DNA of 64,000 nucleotides from Bacillota bacterium (GCA_009780325.1 WRAF01000001.1:61048-125047), one strand, 5' to 3'. Shown: positions 15,646-23,603, counted from the first letter of the stretch. Numbers and translations: made by a program. Notes: generated by a model not told the origin, from the letters alone.

Positions 15646-16847
15646 TGAGTATATATAAGATTTTACAAGAACGTGGTTTTATAAAACAAGTAGTTTTTGA
15701 AGATGATTTAAAAAAACTTCTTGAAAATAAAAAGATTTCATTTTATGTCGGCTTTGATCCAACAGCGGATAGTCTGCATATTGGTCACTATATTCCTATT
15801 ATGGCTATGATGCATATGCAAAGGGCAGGGCATACTCCAATCATTTTATTGGGCGGAGGTACTGGGCTTATTGGTGATCCATCAGGCAAAACAGACTTAA
15901 GAAATTTTTTAGATGACAATACTACTCAAAATTATGTGGACAATTTTAAAATTCAAATGAAACGTTTTTTTGAGTTTCAAGGCAAAAATGCTGCTATTGT
16001 TTTGGATAATGCTGAGTGGTTAAAAAATTTAAATTATATCAATTTCTTAAGAGAGATTGGCATGCATTTTTCAGTTAATAAAATGCTAGCGGCAGATTGT
16101 TATAAGCAGCGTATAGAAAAAGGTCTCACCTTTTTAGAGTTTAACTATATGCTTATGCAAGGATATGATTTTTTAGAGTTGTATCGTAGACACAAGTGTT
16201 TATTGCAAATTGGCGGCAATGATCAATGGAGCAATATTTTAGCAGGAGCAGATTTAATTAGAAGAAAAGAGCAAGTAGATGCATATGCTTTAACTTTGCC
16301 GCTATTATTAAAATCAGACGGCACTAAAATGGGAAAATCATCAAAAGGAGCGTTATGGCTAGATAAAAATAAGACTTCTCCCTATGAATTTTTTCAATAT
16401 TTTAGAAATGTAGAAGATGAAAAGGTGGAAGAATGTTTAAGATTATTGACCTTTATCGGACTTGATGAAATTGCTAAATTGACAGAGCATAAAGACCAAA
16501 GGATGAATGCAGCAAAAGAGATACTAGCATATGAAGTTACTAAATTAATTCATGGTGAGGATGAGGCAATTTTAGCTTTAAGTCAAGCTAAAGGCGCATT
16601 TTCTGACGGTGAAAACATGCCGACTATCAAACTAGATATTAAGCAGGATGCGTTTATTATTGATGTAATGGTATTATCAAAAATAGCTGCGTCAAAATCT
16701 GAAGCCAGACGCTTAATAGATGGCGGCGGCGTTAAAATTGATGAAATGAAGGTGACAGACTCTGGTCACACAATACAAAATTATACTAATCAATCCCAAT
16801 TTATTTTGCACAAGGGAAAAAAAGTTCACTTAAAAATAGTACTTTAA
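15645..16847 (+). CDS. tyrS: Tyrosyl-tRNA synthetase
   Basis: The 400-residue class Ic synthetase charges tRNA-Tyr. The HIGH motif reads 'SLHIGHY' and the KMSKS loop 'GTKMGKSSKGALWL'. The tyrosine pocket is represented by 'YVGFDPTADS' and 'LQIGGNDQWSNI'. A C-terminal S4 RNA-binding domain is seen at ~335-400 ('SEARRLIDGGGVKIDE'). ATG 15645 overlaps the stop of the aminotransferase. No T-box leader was found upstream of this gene or of the operon, so control by uncharged tRNA is not supported. It is followed by a clear independent promoter for ilvE. Confidence 0.95.
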   Translation: MSIYKILQERGFIKQVVFEDDLKKLLENKKISFYVGFDPTADSLHIGHYIPIMAMMHMQRAGHTPIILLGGGTGLIGDPSGKTDLRNFLDDNTTQNYVDNFKIQMKRFFEFQGKNAAIVLDNAEWLKNLNYINFLREIGMHFSVNKMLAADCYKQRIEKGLTFLEFNYMLMQGYDFLELYRRHKCLLQIGGNDQWSNILAGADLIRRKEQVDAYALTLPLLLKSDGTKMGKSSKGALWLDKNKTSPYEFFQYFRNVEDEKVEECLRLLTFIGLDEIAKLTEHKDQRMNAAKEILAYEVTKLIHGEDEAILALSQAKGAFSDGENMPTIKLDIKQDAFIIDVMVLSKIAASKSEARRLIDGGGVKIDEMKVTDSGHTIQNYTNQSQFILHKGKKVHLKIVL

Positions 16848-16869
16848 CGACAAAATATGCTTTTTATAG

Positions 16870-16898
16870 TAGACATATAATTTTTTAAATGCTATACT
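16870..16898 (+). promoter_or_regulatory. Promoter for ilvE
   Basis: TAGACA at 16870-16875 and TATACT at 16893-16898 have 17-base spacing and an extended -10 TG (ATGC before TATACT). It gives a leader of about 30 bases that carries the CGGAGAA ribosome site. Confidence 0.7.
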
Positions 16899-16933
16899 AT
16901 AATTATTAAGAATATAATTTCGGAGAAATTAAA

Positions 16934-18007
16934 ATGCAAATCAAAGTCACTAAAACTCAAAATCCTAAGACTCATCCAACGGGAAGCCTAGGTTTTGGCA
17001 AATATTTTACTGATCACATGCTTGTTATGGAATATAAAGATGGTGCTTGGGGTGAGCCAGAAATCAAAGCTTATGAGCCGTTTTCTTTAGACCCAGCTTG
17101 TTCTGTTTTACACTATGCACAAGGTGTTTTTGAGGGTGCTAAAGCATATAAAAATGAAGCAGGTCAGATTAGAACTTTTAGATTAAATGATAATGTAGAC
17201 AGACTGCATGACTCTTGTGAGAGGGTGTGTATTCCGTCGTTTGACAAAAAATTAGTACAAGAAGGTATTGAAGAGCTAATTAGAGTGGACGGTGACTGGA
17301 TTCCTACAGGAGAGCAAGAGGCACTTTATGTTAGACCAAGTGTTGTCGGAGTTGAAAATGCATTGGGGGTTAGGGCGGCAAACAACTATTTATTGTTTGT
17401 TATTTTATCACCTGTTGGGGCGTATTATGAAAATGGATTAAAGCCAGTTAGATTGCTTGTTGAAGAAACTTATGTTAGAGCAGTAAGAGGCGGCACGGGC
17501 GGACATAAAGTAATCGGAAACTATGCTGCAAGTTTAAAAGCGGGTGAAATTGCAAAATCAAAAGGATATGACCAAGCTATGTGGCTTGATGCTTTTGAGC
17601 ATAAATATGTAGAAGAAGTTGGAGCAATGAATATCTTTTTTGTGACAAAACATAAAAAAGTATTAAAGGTGCTGACCCCATCATTAGGTGGAAGTATTTT
17701 GCCAGGGATTACTAGGCGCAGCATTATTCAAATGATTAAAGAAAAGGGTATAGAGGTTATTGAAACTGCTGTTCCAATCAAATTAATGGCTAAGATGGCA
17801 GAGAATGGACAACTTTTAGAGGTGTTTGGCACAGGCACGGCGGCTGTTATTACTCCAGTTGGCTGCTTTAATTATCAAGGTAAGGATAGATTGGTTAATG
17901 GCGGCAAGATGGGAGAGTTAACAACTTATTTATATGATACCTTGACTGGTATTCAGTACGGAAAAATTGAGGATAACAGAGGCTGGGTTAAAGTTATTAA
18001 TGAATAA
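16934..18007 (+). CDS. ilvE: Branched-chain amino acid aminotransferase (type II)
   Basis: The 357-residue fold-type IV aminotransferase performs the last step of Leu/Ile/Val synthesis (or the first step of their breakdown). The type II layout is clear: 'FGKYFTDHMLVMEY', 'VLHYAQGVFEGAKAYK', 'RLNDNVDRLHDSCERVCIP', and the PLP lysine within 'GGHKVIGNYAASLKAGEIAK'. It continues with 'VGAMNIFFV' and 'SLGGSILPGITRRSI'. ATG 16934 follows 'TTTCGGAGAAA'. It has its own promoter upstream and a terminator directly downstream, so it is monocistronic. No T-box or leader peptide rich in branched-chain residues was seen. Confidence 0.95.
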   Translation: MQIKVTKTQNPKTHPTGSLGFGKYFTDHMLVMEYKDGAWGEPEIKAYEPFSLDPACSVLHYAQGVFEGAKAYKNEAGQIRTFRLNDNVDRLHDSCERVCIPSFDKKLVQEGIEELIRVDGDWIPTGEQEALYVRPSVVGVENALGVRAANNYLLFVILSPVGAYYENGLKPVRLLVEETYVRAVRGGTGGHKVIGNYAASLKAGEIAKSKGYDQAMWLDAFEHKYVEEVGAMNIFFVTKHKKVLKVLTPSLGGSILPGITRRSIIQMIKEKGIEVIETAVPIKLMAKMAENGQLLEVFGTGTAAVITPVGCFNYQGKDRLVNGGKMGELTTYLYDTLTGIQYGKIEDNRGWVKVINE

Positions 18008-18027
18008 TTAACATATAAAAATTTAGA

Positions 18028-18056
18028 GCATCAAAATATTTTGATGCCTTTTTTTA
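18028..18056 (+). terminator. ilvE terminator
   Basis: The perfect 20-base palindrome GCATCAAAATATTTTGATGC is followed by a run of seven T. The T run then reads into 'ATAGTATAGGAAAAATTGTCTG', a member of the dispersed post-terminator repeat described at 60587. Confidence 0.9.
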
Positions 18057-18246
18057 TAGTATAGGAAAAATTGTCTGCGTGAAAAGTAGATAGCAAGGTA
18101 AACTAGCTGACCAGCAGTATAAAAGAGAGTTCTAAAAAGACCAAAGTGCTTGTCTACACAAAATTGGGCAAGCAAACGCAAAAAGTGTTGACACCTAGCA
18201 TCAACACAAGACGGAGGAGAACAGGGAGCTACAGAAGGGCAACATA
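18057..18246 (+). other. Intergenic region with several hairpins, possible structured RNA
   Basis: After the ilvE terminator, about 190 bases are less AT-rich than other intergenic DNA here and contain several pairings. TGCTTG / CAAGCA has a 16-base loop and GTGTTGA / TCAACAC has a 9-base loop, and a purine-rich run (GACGGAGGAGAACAGGGAG) follows. All frames are interrupted by stops. It does not match 6S, SRP, tmRNA, RNase P or any riboswitch that I know. It could be an unknown small RNA or a decayed gene leading into the short ORF at 18247. Confidence 0.3.
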
Positions 18247-18351
18247 ATGGGCGGAGTTTGTCAAGATTTAGGTGAGTTGGCAGGAGAGGTATTGCTTAAA
18301 AATGAAAAAAGAAAAGAAACTTTTAAAAGATTAATTGAAAAACTGTGTTAA
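18247..18351 (+). CDS. Possible 34-residue small protein
   Basis: An ATG frame, too short for the ORF track, reads 'MGGVCQDLGELAGEVLLKNE' and continues 'KRKETFKRLIEKLC'. This is an amphipathic, helix-like sequence with cysteines near each end. The preceding bases 'GAAGGGCAACATA' give a weak ribosome site. Codon use looks chromosomal (AAA, GAA, TTA). It is listed because coding-like periodicity stops sharply at its end, but it may simply be the tail of a decayed gene, since the same frame upstream carries several stops. Confidence 0.3.
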   Translation: MGGVCQDLGELAGEVLLKNEKRKETFKRLIEKLC

Positions 18352-18413
18352 TAATTTTTTTTAAAAAAACACATAAAAATCATATAAAATAAAAATTTCC
18401 CCTGTTCAAACAC

Positions 18414-18445
18414 TTGACAGACGACGACGACGACGACGATATACT
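18414..18445 (+). promoter_or_regulatory. Promoter with a (GAC)n spacer, candidate phase switch
   Basis: A perfect -35 (TTGACA, 18414-18419) and a good -10 (TATACT, 18440-18445) are separated by 20 bases that consist entirely of GAC repeats (six units plus GA). Removing one unit would give the optimal 17-base spacing. The ribosome site and ATG of the downstream membrane protein follow about 60 bases later. It is very likely the promoter for that gene; variable length is inferred. Confidence 0.65.
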
Positions 18446-18506
18446 TAATATTAATATAATTTACATAAAAAATGTGGATAACTTTATATTAAGGGAGAAA
18501 TTAAAA

Positions 18507-19058
18507 ATGAAAATATTACCACCTACCAATCCAAACGCAAAAACTTCTAAATGGGCAACGTTTTTTATACTAGCTGTCATTGGAAATGTTTTGGCTATAG
18601 TCGGACTAATTCTTTGGCAAACTGTGGAGGCGGCAAACGATGCAGGCATTTTGATGCTTGCAGGCGGGTTAATTATAATTCTTATCTTTAGCACTTTAGC
18701 CTGGAAGCCTAGCAATACTACACTTAAAAAGGTGCTTACTATAATTACGGCGCTTTGGATGTTTGTTGCTGCAATTATTTTTTATGCTATTATGGGACTT
18801 GTCGGCGGAGCGTCAGCAGCATTGCCTGATGTTAAAAATGAAAATAATAATAAGCTAAAGCAAGGAAATGAAGAGTCGAAAAAATATAATACTACATATC
18901 AAAATGGGGCGGCAATAGTTAAAGATGGAAGCAATAAGGTTGTGGGAAGCTATAAAGAAGGTAGAGCGTACGATAAAGATGGTAAAGAGTTGGGGGGATA
19001 TTATGGGTCAGATACTGCCGAAAAGCTGATTCAAGACAATGACAAAAAACATAATTAA
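18507..19058 (+). CDS. Small membrane protein with a soluble Gly/Lys-rich tail
   Basis: The start is ATG 18507 after AAGGGAGAAATTAA. The track's upstream start (18414) reads the GAC-repeat promoter as poly-aspartate and is not real. The 183-residue protein has three membrane segments at about residues 14-34, 45-62 and 74-98 ('FFILAVIGNVLAIVGLIL', 'ILMLAGGLIIILIFSTLAW', 'ALWMFVAAIIFYAIMGLV'). A hydrophilic tail carries a possible repeat ('AAIVKDGSNKVVGSYKEGRAY', 'DKDGKELGGYYG') resembling short beta-hairpin units. The function is unknown. It is remarkable for its repeat-spacer promoter. Two hairpin terminators follow. Confidence 0.6.
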   Translation: MKILPPTNPNAKTSKWATFFILAVIGNVLAIVGLILWQTVEAANDAGILMLAGGLIIILIFSTLAWKPSNTTLKKVLTIITALWMFVAAIIFYAIMGLVGGASAALPDVKNENNNKLKQGNEESKKYNTTYQNGAAIVKDGSNKVVGSYKEGRAYDKDGKELGGYYGSDTAEKLIQDNDKKHN

Positions 19059-19092
19059 AGCTGTTTTTGAGTATTTGTTAATAAAATATTGC

Positions 19093-19132
19093 AAAAGATA
19101 TGCGCCTGGCAAGTCCGCAAAGCATATCTTTT
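19093..19132 (+). terminator. Terminator hairpin 1 after the membrane protein
   Basis: The arms AAAAGATATGC / GCATATCTTTT are perfect, with an 18-base loop and T residues inside the descending arm. Confidence 0.65.
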
Positions 19133-19169
19133 ATGCTTAGTATCCAATTGCTAAAGTACAAAACAAAAT

Positions 19170-19208
19170 TTATAAAAAGGCATGACTGTTTGTTATGCCT
19201 TTTTATAA
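19170..19208. terminator. Terminator hairpin 2, symmetrical
   Basis: The arms TTATAAAAAGGCAT / ATGCCTTTTTATAA surround an 11-base loop. It can serve either strand. The rest of 19059-19322 has no gene that I can support. Confidence 0.75.
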
Positions 19209-19322
19209 GTTATTCAAAATAACTATGAAAAAATATAAAATGTATCGCAATGTGAGGAATAATATTACTTTCTTTTAATAAAGTTACTTAATCTCATTTT
19301 GAAAGAATCTTATAATTTGCAT

Positions 19323-19356
19323 AAAAAAACTGTTTCATTCAATTAAGTGAAACAGT
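19323..19356 (-). terminator. Terminator of tRNA-Gly
   Basis: On the minus strand ACTGTTTCA / TGAAACAGT is followed by seven T residues. It lies just past the 3' end of the tRNA gene. Confidence 0.8.
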
Positions 19357-19364
19357 AATAAAAT

Positions 19365-19438
19365 TGGAGCGGGCGGCGGGAATCGAACCCGCGCGGCTAG
19401 CTTGGAAGGCTAGAATTCTACCCCTGAACTACGCCCGC
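19365..19438 (-). tRNA. tRNA-Gly (anticodon TCC)
   Basis: The minus strand reads GCGGGCGTAGTTCAGGGGTA at the 5' end. The anticodon stem-loop has 'CTTCCAA', giving anticodon TCC (reads GGA/GGG). The T loop is GGTTCGATTCC, the acceptor stem GCGGGCG pairs with CGCCCGC, and CCA is encoded. The length is 74 bases including CCA. A T-run terminator follows, so it is a single tRNA gene. Confidence 0.95.
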
Positions 19439-19514
19439 ATTTTAAATCTAACCTAGGCAGTATATACTATTTTTTTTTAACTGTCAAGCGGATTAAGCTT
19501 ATTTTTTAAATAAT

Positions 19515-19787
19515 TTAGTATTTGCCATAATATTTGACTAGTGTACCTAAAATTTGAGTAGAAATAAAAGGGTAAACAGGTGCTAATCCTTGGGGAGCAC
19601 TAGATTTATTTTTTTTTGCTTGATTCATTAAATTAAACATAGTCATAATATTTTTATTTTTTTCATCTTTGCCTAAAACTTCTTCAAATAATTTTGAAGA
19701 ATCTCCGCCGCCCATGGCATTAAAAACTCCTGCCATTTTGGGGTCGGAGTTTTTCATTAATAGCGGCAATATATCTTTTAAATCCAT
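19515..19787 (-). CDS. Small conserved-looking protein, unknown
   Basis: The 90-residue protein starts at ATG 19787, after GTGAGG on the minus strand. It begins 'MDLKDILPLLMKNSDPKM', has a Gly-rich turn ('NAMGGGDSSKLF') and a lysine-rich middle ('GKDEKNKNIM'). It ends in a hydrophobic, aromatic stretch ('VYPFISTQILGTLVKYYGKY'). No signal peptide or true membrane span is visible. It is transcribed away from the next small gene at 19860, from which it is separated by 72 bases of shared promoter region. I do not recognise a family; the divergent pairing may mean a joint role. Confidence 0.55.
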   Translation of the reverse strand: MDLKDILPLLMKNSDPKMAGVFNAMGGGDSSKLFEEVLGKDEKNKNIMTMFNLMNQAKKNKSSAPQGLAPVYPFISTQILGTLVKYYGKY

Positions 19788-19859
19788 AGTTTAAACCTCA
19801 CATAATAATATATTCTTGCATATAGATAATAGTGTGTAATATAAGGAGAGCAAAACAAT

Positions 19860-20132
19860 ATGAAAGAATTAAAAAATTTTAAGAAAAAAGAACATACTAT
19901 TGAAGAAAGTGATAAGAATATTGTCAAAGATTACATAGGAAAATATGATGGCTTTTCAGAAGATCAATTGATTAATGCATTAGCAATGTCAGTAAAAAAT
20001 GCAAAAGAAGATGGGAGTTATTCTGATGAACAAATGAAAAGTTTTATAGAACTTGTTTCACCGCAATTAAATGATGAGCAAAGAAAAAAATTAGGTAATC
20101 TAGTTAAATTAATTGAAGAAGATGAAATTTAA
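19860..20132 (+). CDS. Small acidic helical protein, unknown
   Basis: The 90-residue protein starts at ATG 19860 with a strong AAGGAGAGC site. It is highly charged and predicted to be all-helical ('KELKNFKKKEHTIEESDK', 'FSEDQLINALAMSVKNAK', 'SPQLNDEQRKKLGNLVKL'). It is divergent from the 90-residue gene at 19515 and overlaps tail-to-tail by 4 bases with the cysteine desulfurase gene. No domain is recognised. Confidence 0.55.
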   Translation: MKELKNFKKKEHTIEESDKNIVKDYIGKYDGFSEDQLINALAMSVKNAKEDGSYSDEQMKSFIELVSPQLNDEQRKKLGNLVKLIEEDEI

Positions 20133-21232
20133 ACAGAGGCAATCTCTTTTGTTGCCTCTAAAAATGCATCAATTTCATAGTCAGTAGTGTCTACTCCAAT
20201 ACTTGCCCTAATCATTCCGCTTTTAGTCCCATAATGTTCATGAACTAGCGGTGCACAATGAAATCCGGCTCTAACTGCTATATCATATTGCTGATTATAA
20301 ATTTCCCCAGCTTGGGTGCTAGATAAATTTGTTAAATTAAATGCTGTTATTCCAAAATTATTTGGGTGAGAATATATACTTACGCCATTAATTTTTTCTA
20401 GTCCATTAATTATTTTTGTTGTCATTTTATATAAAAGTTCACTATTTATTTGTATGTTTTTCATGCTATAAATTAGTCCTGCATTGAGTGCAGCTATCGC
20501 AGGTGTAGCGGGTGTCCCAGCCTCAAATCCATCAGGCATATCATCAGGCTGTACAGGAGATGAACCATTTGACCCTGTTCCTCCATATTTAAACGGAACC
20601 AATTTCATTCTTTCACTTAGCAAAAGTGCTCCAGCCCCTTGAATTCCATGCAGTCCCTTATGACCTGCAATAGCCAAGCAATCAATGCCTGTTTTTTGCA
20701 TGTCAATCGCTTTATATCCAGCACTTTGAGCAGCGTCTACTAAAAAAATAAGATCTTTATCTTTTGCTAATCTTGAATATGCATCTAAATCATTTTCTGC
20801 TCCAGTCACATTAGATACATGATTTATAGCTAGCATATATGTGTTGTCTTTAATTGCATCTTTTGCGGCTGATAAACTAGAAACAAAGCTTAAAGAAATA
20901 ATTCCTGCTTTATTAAGTCTATATAATGGTCTTAATACAGCATTATGTTCAAAAACGCTAGTGACTACATGCCCGCCTTCTATAGCTGAACCAAAAATAG
21001 CAAGGTTTAAACTTTCAGTGCATCCGCTAGTAAAAATTACTCGCTCTAGTATACCATTAAAAGCATTTGCAATATTTTTTCTGGCATTTAATATCAATCG
21101 TTCTGTTTTAACTGCTCCGCTATGAGAGCCTCTTGATGGGTTAAAAGGCAAGTACTCAATAGTATTTTTTACTGCATTGATTACACTTTTAGGTTTGAAA
21201 TAAGATGACGATGAGTTATCTAAAAAAATCAT
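20129..21232 (-). CDS. Cysteine desulfurase family protein (EF2568 / class V aminotransferase type)
   Basis: The start is placed at the ATG at 21232 ('MIFLDNSSSSYFKPKSV'); the track's extra 14 residues are not family-like. The 367-residue PLP enzyme removes sulfur (or selenium) from cysteine-type substrates. It shows 'PSRGSHSGA', 'VIFTSGCTESLNLAIFG', the cofactor lysine in 'AIAGHKGLHGIQGAG' and the mobile-loop cysteine in 'VRAGFHCAPLVHEHYGT'. The 'HCAP..H' form marks the EF2568-like subgroup rather than classic IscS/SufS. It is divergent from a DUF3343-type gene, a pairing often seen with sulfur/selenium handling in Firmicutes. Confidence 0.85.
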   Translation of the reverse strand: MIFLDNSSSSYFKPKSVINAVKNTIEYLPFNPSRGSHSGAVKTERLILNARKNIANAFNGILERVIFTSGCTESLNLAIFGSAIEGGHVVTSVFEHNAVLRPLYRLNKAGIISLSFVSSLSAAKDAIKDNTYMLAINHVSNVTGAENDLDAYSRLAKDKDLIFLVDAAQSAGYKAIDMQKTGIDCLAIAGHKGLHGIQGAGALLLSERMKLVPFKYGGTGSNGSSPVQPDDMPDGFEAGTPATPAIAALNAGLIYSMKNIQINSELLYKMTTKIINGLEKINGVSIYSHPNNFGITAFNLTNLSSTQAGEIYNQQYDIAVRAGFHCAPLVHEHYGTKSGMIRASIGVDTTDYEIDAFLEATKEIASV

Positions 21233-21399
21233 AAACACCACTTTGTCTAGTGCGCAATATAATGGTATATGCACTAGTACTCTTTTTAGTCCGCAAAGGA
21301 CATGAGGGGGGCAACATAACTTTATACGCCCTTATTATATATACGCAGAAAAAGGCTTTAAGAGTACAAAAAATTTTACAAAGGATGGTGTTTAAAGAC

Positions 21400-21627
21400 A
21401 TGAGATATTTAGTAGCATTTAGATCAAGAATCAATGCAGTTAGATTTTATGATGAGATGATAAAGCGAGAAGAAGAAGCAAGCCTTACTTCCAATAGGCG
21501 AAACTGTGGTCTAGCAGTTAAAGTAAACAATTTTGAAACAGCAAAATATATTTTAAATAGTCAGCATTTTTCTAACTTTTGCTCTATTTATGAAATAGTG
21601 GATAAAGTAGAGTATAAAATATATTGA
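21400..21627 (+). CDS. DUF3343-type protein (putative Se/S carrier-like)
   Basis: The start is taken as ATG 21400 ('MRYLVAFRSRINAVRFYDEM'); ATG 21385 is an alternative, and the track's longer version reads through the promoter region. The 75-residue protein has the ferredoxin-like pattern of DUF3343: an initial beta strand 'YLVAFRS', a helix after 'NAVRFYDEMIKRE', 'CGLAVKVNNFETAKYIL', and a terminal strand. Family members sit beside cysteine desulfurases and SirA-like proteins and have been proposed as Se/S carriers. The gene lies back-to-back with a cysteine desulfurase of the matching subgroup. Single cysteine: 'NRRNCGLA' is the candidate carrier residue. Confidence 0.7.
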   Translation: MRYLVAFRSRINAVRFYDEMIKREEEASLTSNRRNCGLAVKVNNFETAKYILNSQHFSNFCSIYEIVDKVEYKIY

Positions 21628-21692
21628 TAATTTATTATTGAAATGATTAAAATGTGTATATTTTAAAAAATTCTAAATAAACAACAAAATGA

Positions 21693-21721
21693 TAGACTTA
21701 TAGAATTTAATATGCTATAAT
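21693..21721 (+). promoter_or_regulatory. Promoter producing a leaderless nth transcript
   Basis: TAGACT at 21693-21698 and TATAAT at 21716-21721 have 17-base spacing and an extended -10 (TGC before TATAAT). Only six bases separate the -10 from the GTG start, so transcription should begin at the start codon. No ribosome binding site exists. Confidence 0.65.
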
Positions 21722-21727
21722 TTAACA

Positions 21728-22345
21728 GTGATAAAAAAAGGACAAGCTATTTTTACTATTTTAGATAAAATGTATCCTGATGCTAGGTGTGAATTAAATT
21801 ATAATACGCCGTTTCAATTATTAATTGCAGTGATTTTATCTGCCCAGTGTACTGATAAAAGAGTGAATTTAGTGACAAAAGAGTTATTTAAAGTGGCATC
21901 AACTCCTTATAACATGGCAAGAATTGATATTGACCAACTTGAGAGACTAATTTATTCATGTGGGTTTTATAAAGCAAAGGCAAAGAGTATTAAAATGACG
22001 GCGATAGATATCGCAGAAAAATTTAACGGGGAGCTGCCGTCTAGTTTAGAGCAGCTAACAAGTTTAAGAGGAGTAGGCAGAAAAACTGCAAATGTTGTAT
22101 TGGCAGAAATTTTTAATCAAAATACGATTGCAGTAGATACTCATGTTTTTAGAGTATCTAGGCGATTAGGTTTATCAGATAAAGATACGCCATTATTGGT
22201 TGAAAAAGATTTGATTAAAATATTTCCTAATGAACCAAAAATTCATCATCTTTTAATTTTTCATGGCAGATATTGTTGTCACTCGCAAAAACCTAATTGT
22301 AATAATTGTGATTTAAAGGAGCATTGTGTTTATGTTTATAGATAA
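21728..22345 (+). CDS. nth: Endonuclease III
   Basis: The 205-residue bifunctional DNA glycosylase/AP lyase excises oxidised pyrimidines. The helix-hairpin-helix reads 'LRGVGRKTANVVLAEIF' with the catalytic lysine in 'GRKTA'. The catalytic aspartate is in 'AVDTHVFRVSRRLGL'. The C-terminal 4Fe-4S site has the canonical C-x6-C-x2-C-x5-C spacing ('CHSQKPNCNNCDLKEHC'). The GTG start at 21728 has no ribosome site but lies directly at the predicted transcription start, suggesting a leaderless mRNA. It is the first gene of an eleven-gene operon and overlaps obgE by 14 bases. Confidence 0.95.
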   Translation: MIKKGQAIFTILDKMYPDARCELNYNTPFQLLIAVILSAQCTDKRVNLVTKELFKVASTPYNMARIDIDQLERLIYSCGFYKAKAKSIKMTAIDIAEKFNGELPSSLEQLTSLRGVGRKTANVVLAEIFNQNTIAVDTHVFRVSRRLGLSDKDTPLLVEKDLIKIFPNEPKIHHLLIFHGRYCCHSQKPNCNNCDLKEHCVYVYR

Positions 22346-23603
22346 GGTCAAAATTTTCATTAAAGCAGGGGATGGCGGCAATGGCTGCACCTCTTTTTAT
22401 ACTGAAAAGTATGTGCCTGACGGCGGGCCTGACGGCGGGGATGGGGGCGATGGCGGCAGTTTATCTTTTGTAGTAGATAAATCTAAAACAAGTTTGTTAG
22501 ACTTTAGATTAAATCAGCGCTTTAAAGCAGAAGATGGTGTTAGGGGAGAACCTAAGTATTGTCATGGTAAAAGCGGCAAAGATTTAGTGATAAAAGTGCC
22601 AAGAGGCACGATTATTAAGGATACCGAAACTGATAATATCATTGCAGATATGTTTGAAGAGGACTTTTTTATTACTGTATTAGAGGGCGGAAAAGGCGGA
22701 AAAGGCAACGCTAGATTTAGGACATCAAGGCGTCAAGCTCCGCATTTTTCTCAAAGCGGTGAGAGAGTAGAAGAAAAACAGGTTACATTAGAGTTTAAAA
22801 CTATTGCAGATGTAGGTTTAATAGGGTATCCAAATGTAGGCAAGTCTACCCTTTTGTCAATGCTTTCATCTGCTAGACCAAAGATAGGAGACTATCACTT
22901 TACTACTTTGCATCCAAATTTAGGGGTAGTTTTTTATCACGATAAAAATTTTGTACTTGCGGATATTCCTGGACTTATTGAAGGTGCGGCAGATGGTATT
23001 GGATTAGGGCATGAGTTTTTGCGGCATATTGATAGAACAAGATTGTTGGTTCATGTGGTGGATATATCTGGGATAGAGGCAAGAAACCCGATTGATGATT
23101 ATAAAACAATAAATAAAGAAATCACTTTATACAATCCTAATTTAAAAAAGCTTCCACAAATTATTGCATTAAATAAAAGCGATATTTTATTTGATGATGA
23201 ACAAAAAAAGGCAGTTAAGGATTTTAAAAAGAGTGTCAAAGGCAAGACAATAATTGAAATAAGCGGTGCAACGGCTAAGGGGCTTGATGAATTAAAGCAG
23301 GCAATTGTCCAGAAATTAGAGGAACTGCCAGAGCTAACAGCACTAGAATATGAACCATTTATATATCAACCTAAATCTAAAGATGATTATGAAATTATAC
23401 GACATGATAATGGTGCATTTGAAGTGTTTGGGGGGCTAATTGATGAAATGGCAAGAAATGTAGTATTGGATGATTATGATAGCTTTAATTATTTTCAAAA
23501 GCGGCTTAAAGATACAGGAATTATGAAATCCTTAAAAAAAGCTGGGTTAAAAGAGGGAGATACAGTCAAAATTTTGGATTTTGAGTTTGATTATGTTGAG
23601 TAA
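22332..23603 (+). CDS. obgE: Obg GTPase
   Basis: The start is ATG 22332 (10 bases after AAGGAG, inside the end of nth), giving the family-typical 'MFIDKVKIFIKAGDGGNG'. The 423 residues include the glycine-rich Obg fold (residues ~1-158) and the G domain with 'GYPNVGKSTLL' (G1), 'DIPGLIEGA' (G3) and 'NKSD' (G4). The OCT-type C-terminal domain covers ~345-423 ('FEVFGGLIDEMARNVVLDDY'). Obg binds the 50S subunit late in assembly and links ribosome maturation with growth state and, in sporulators, stress and sporulation onset. It overlaps nadD by 11 bases. Confidence 0.95.
   Translation: MFIDKVKIFIKAGDGGNGCTSFYTEKYVPDGGPDGGDGGDGGSLSFVVDKSKTSLLDFRLNQRFKAEDGVRGEPKYCHGKSGKDLVIKVPRGTIIKDTETDNIIADMFEEDFFITVLEGGKGGKGNARFRTSRRQAPHFSQSGERVEEKQVTLEFKTIADVGLIGYPNVGKSTLLSMLSSARPKIGDYHFTTLHPNLGVVFYHDKNFVLADIPGLIEGAADGIGLGHEFLRHIDRTRLLVHVVDISGIEARNPIDDYKTINKEITLYNPNLKKLPQIIALNKSDILFDDEQKKAVKDFKKSVKGKTIIEISGATAKGLDELKQAIVQKLEELPELTALEYEPFIYQPKSKDDYEIIRHDNGAFEVFGGLIDEMARNVVLDDYDSFNYFQKRLKDTGIMKSLKKAGLKEGDTVKILDFEFDYVE

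Noticed and set aside
18414-18506. Poly-aspartate N-terminus in the ORF track (TTG start, seven Asp)
   Set aside because: This is the TTGACA(GAC)n promoter read as protein. A ribosome site and ATG lie at 18507, where the natural protein begins.
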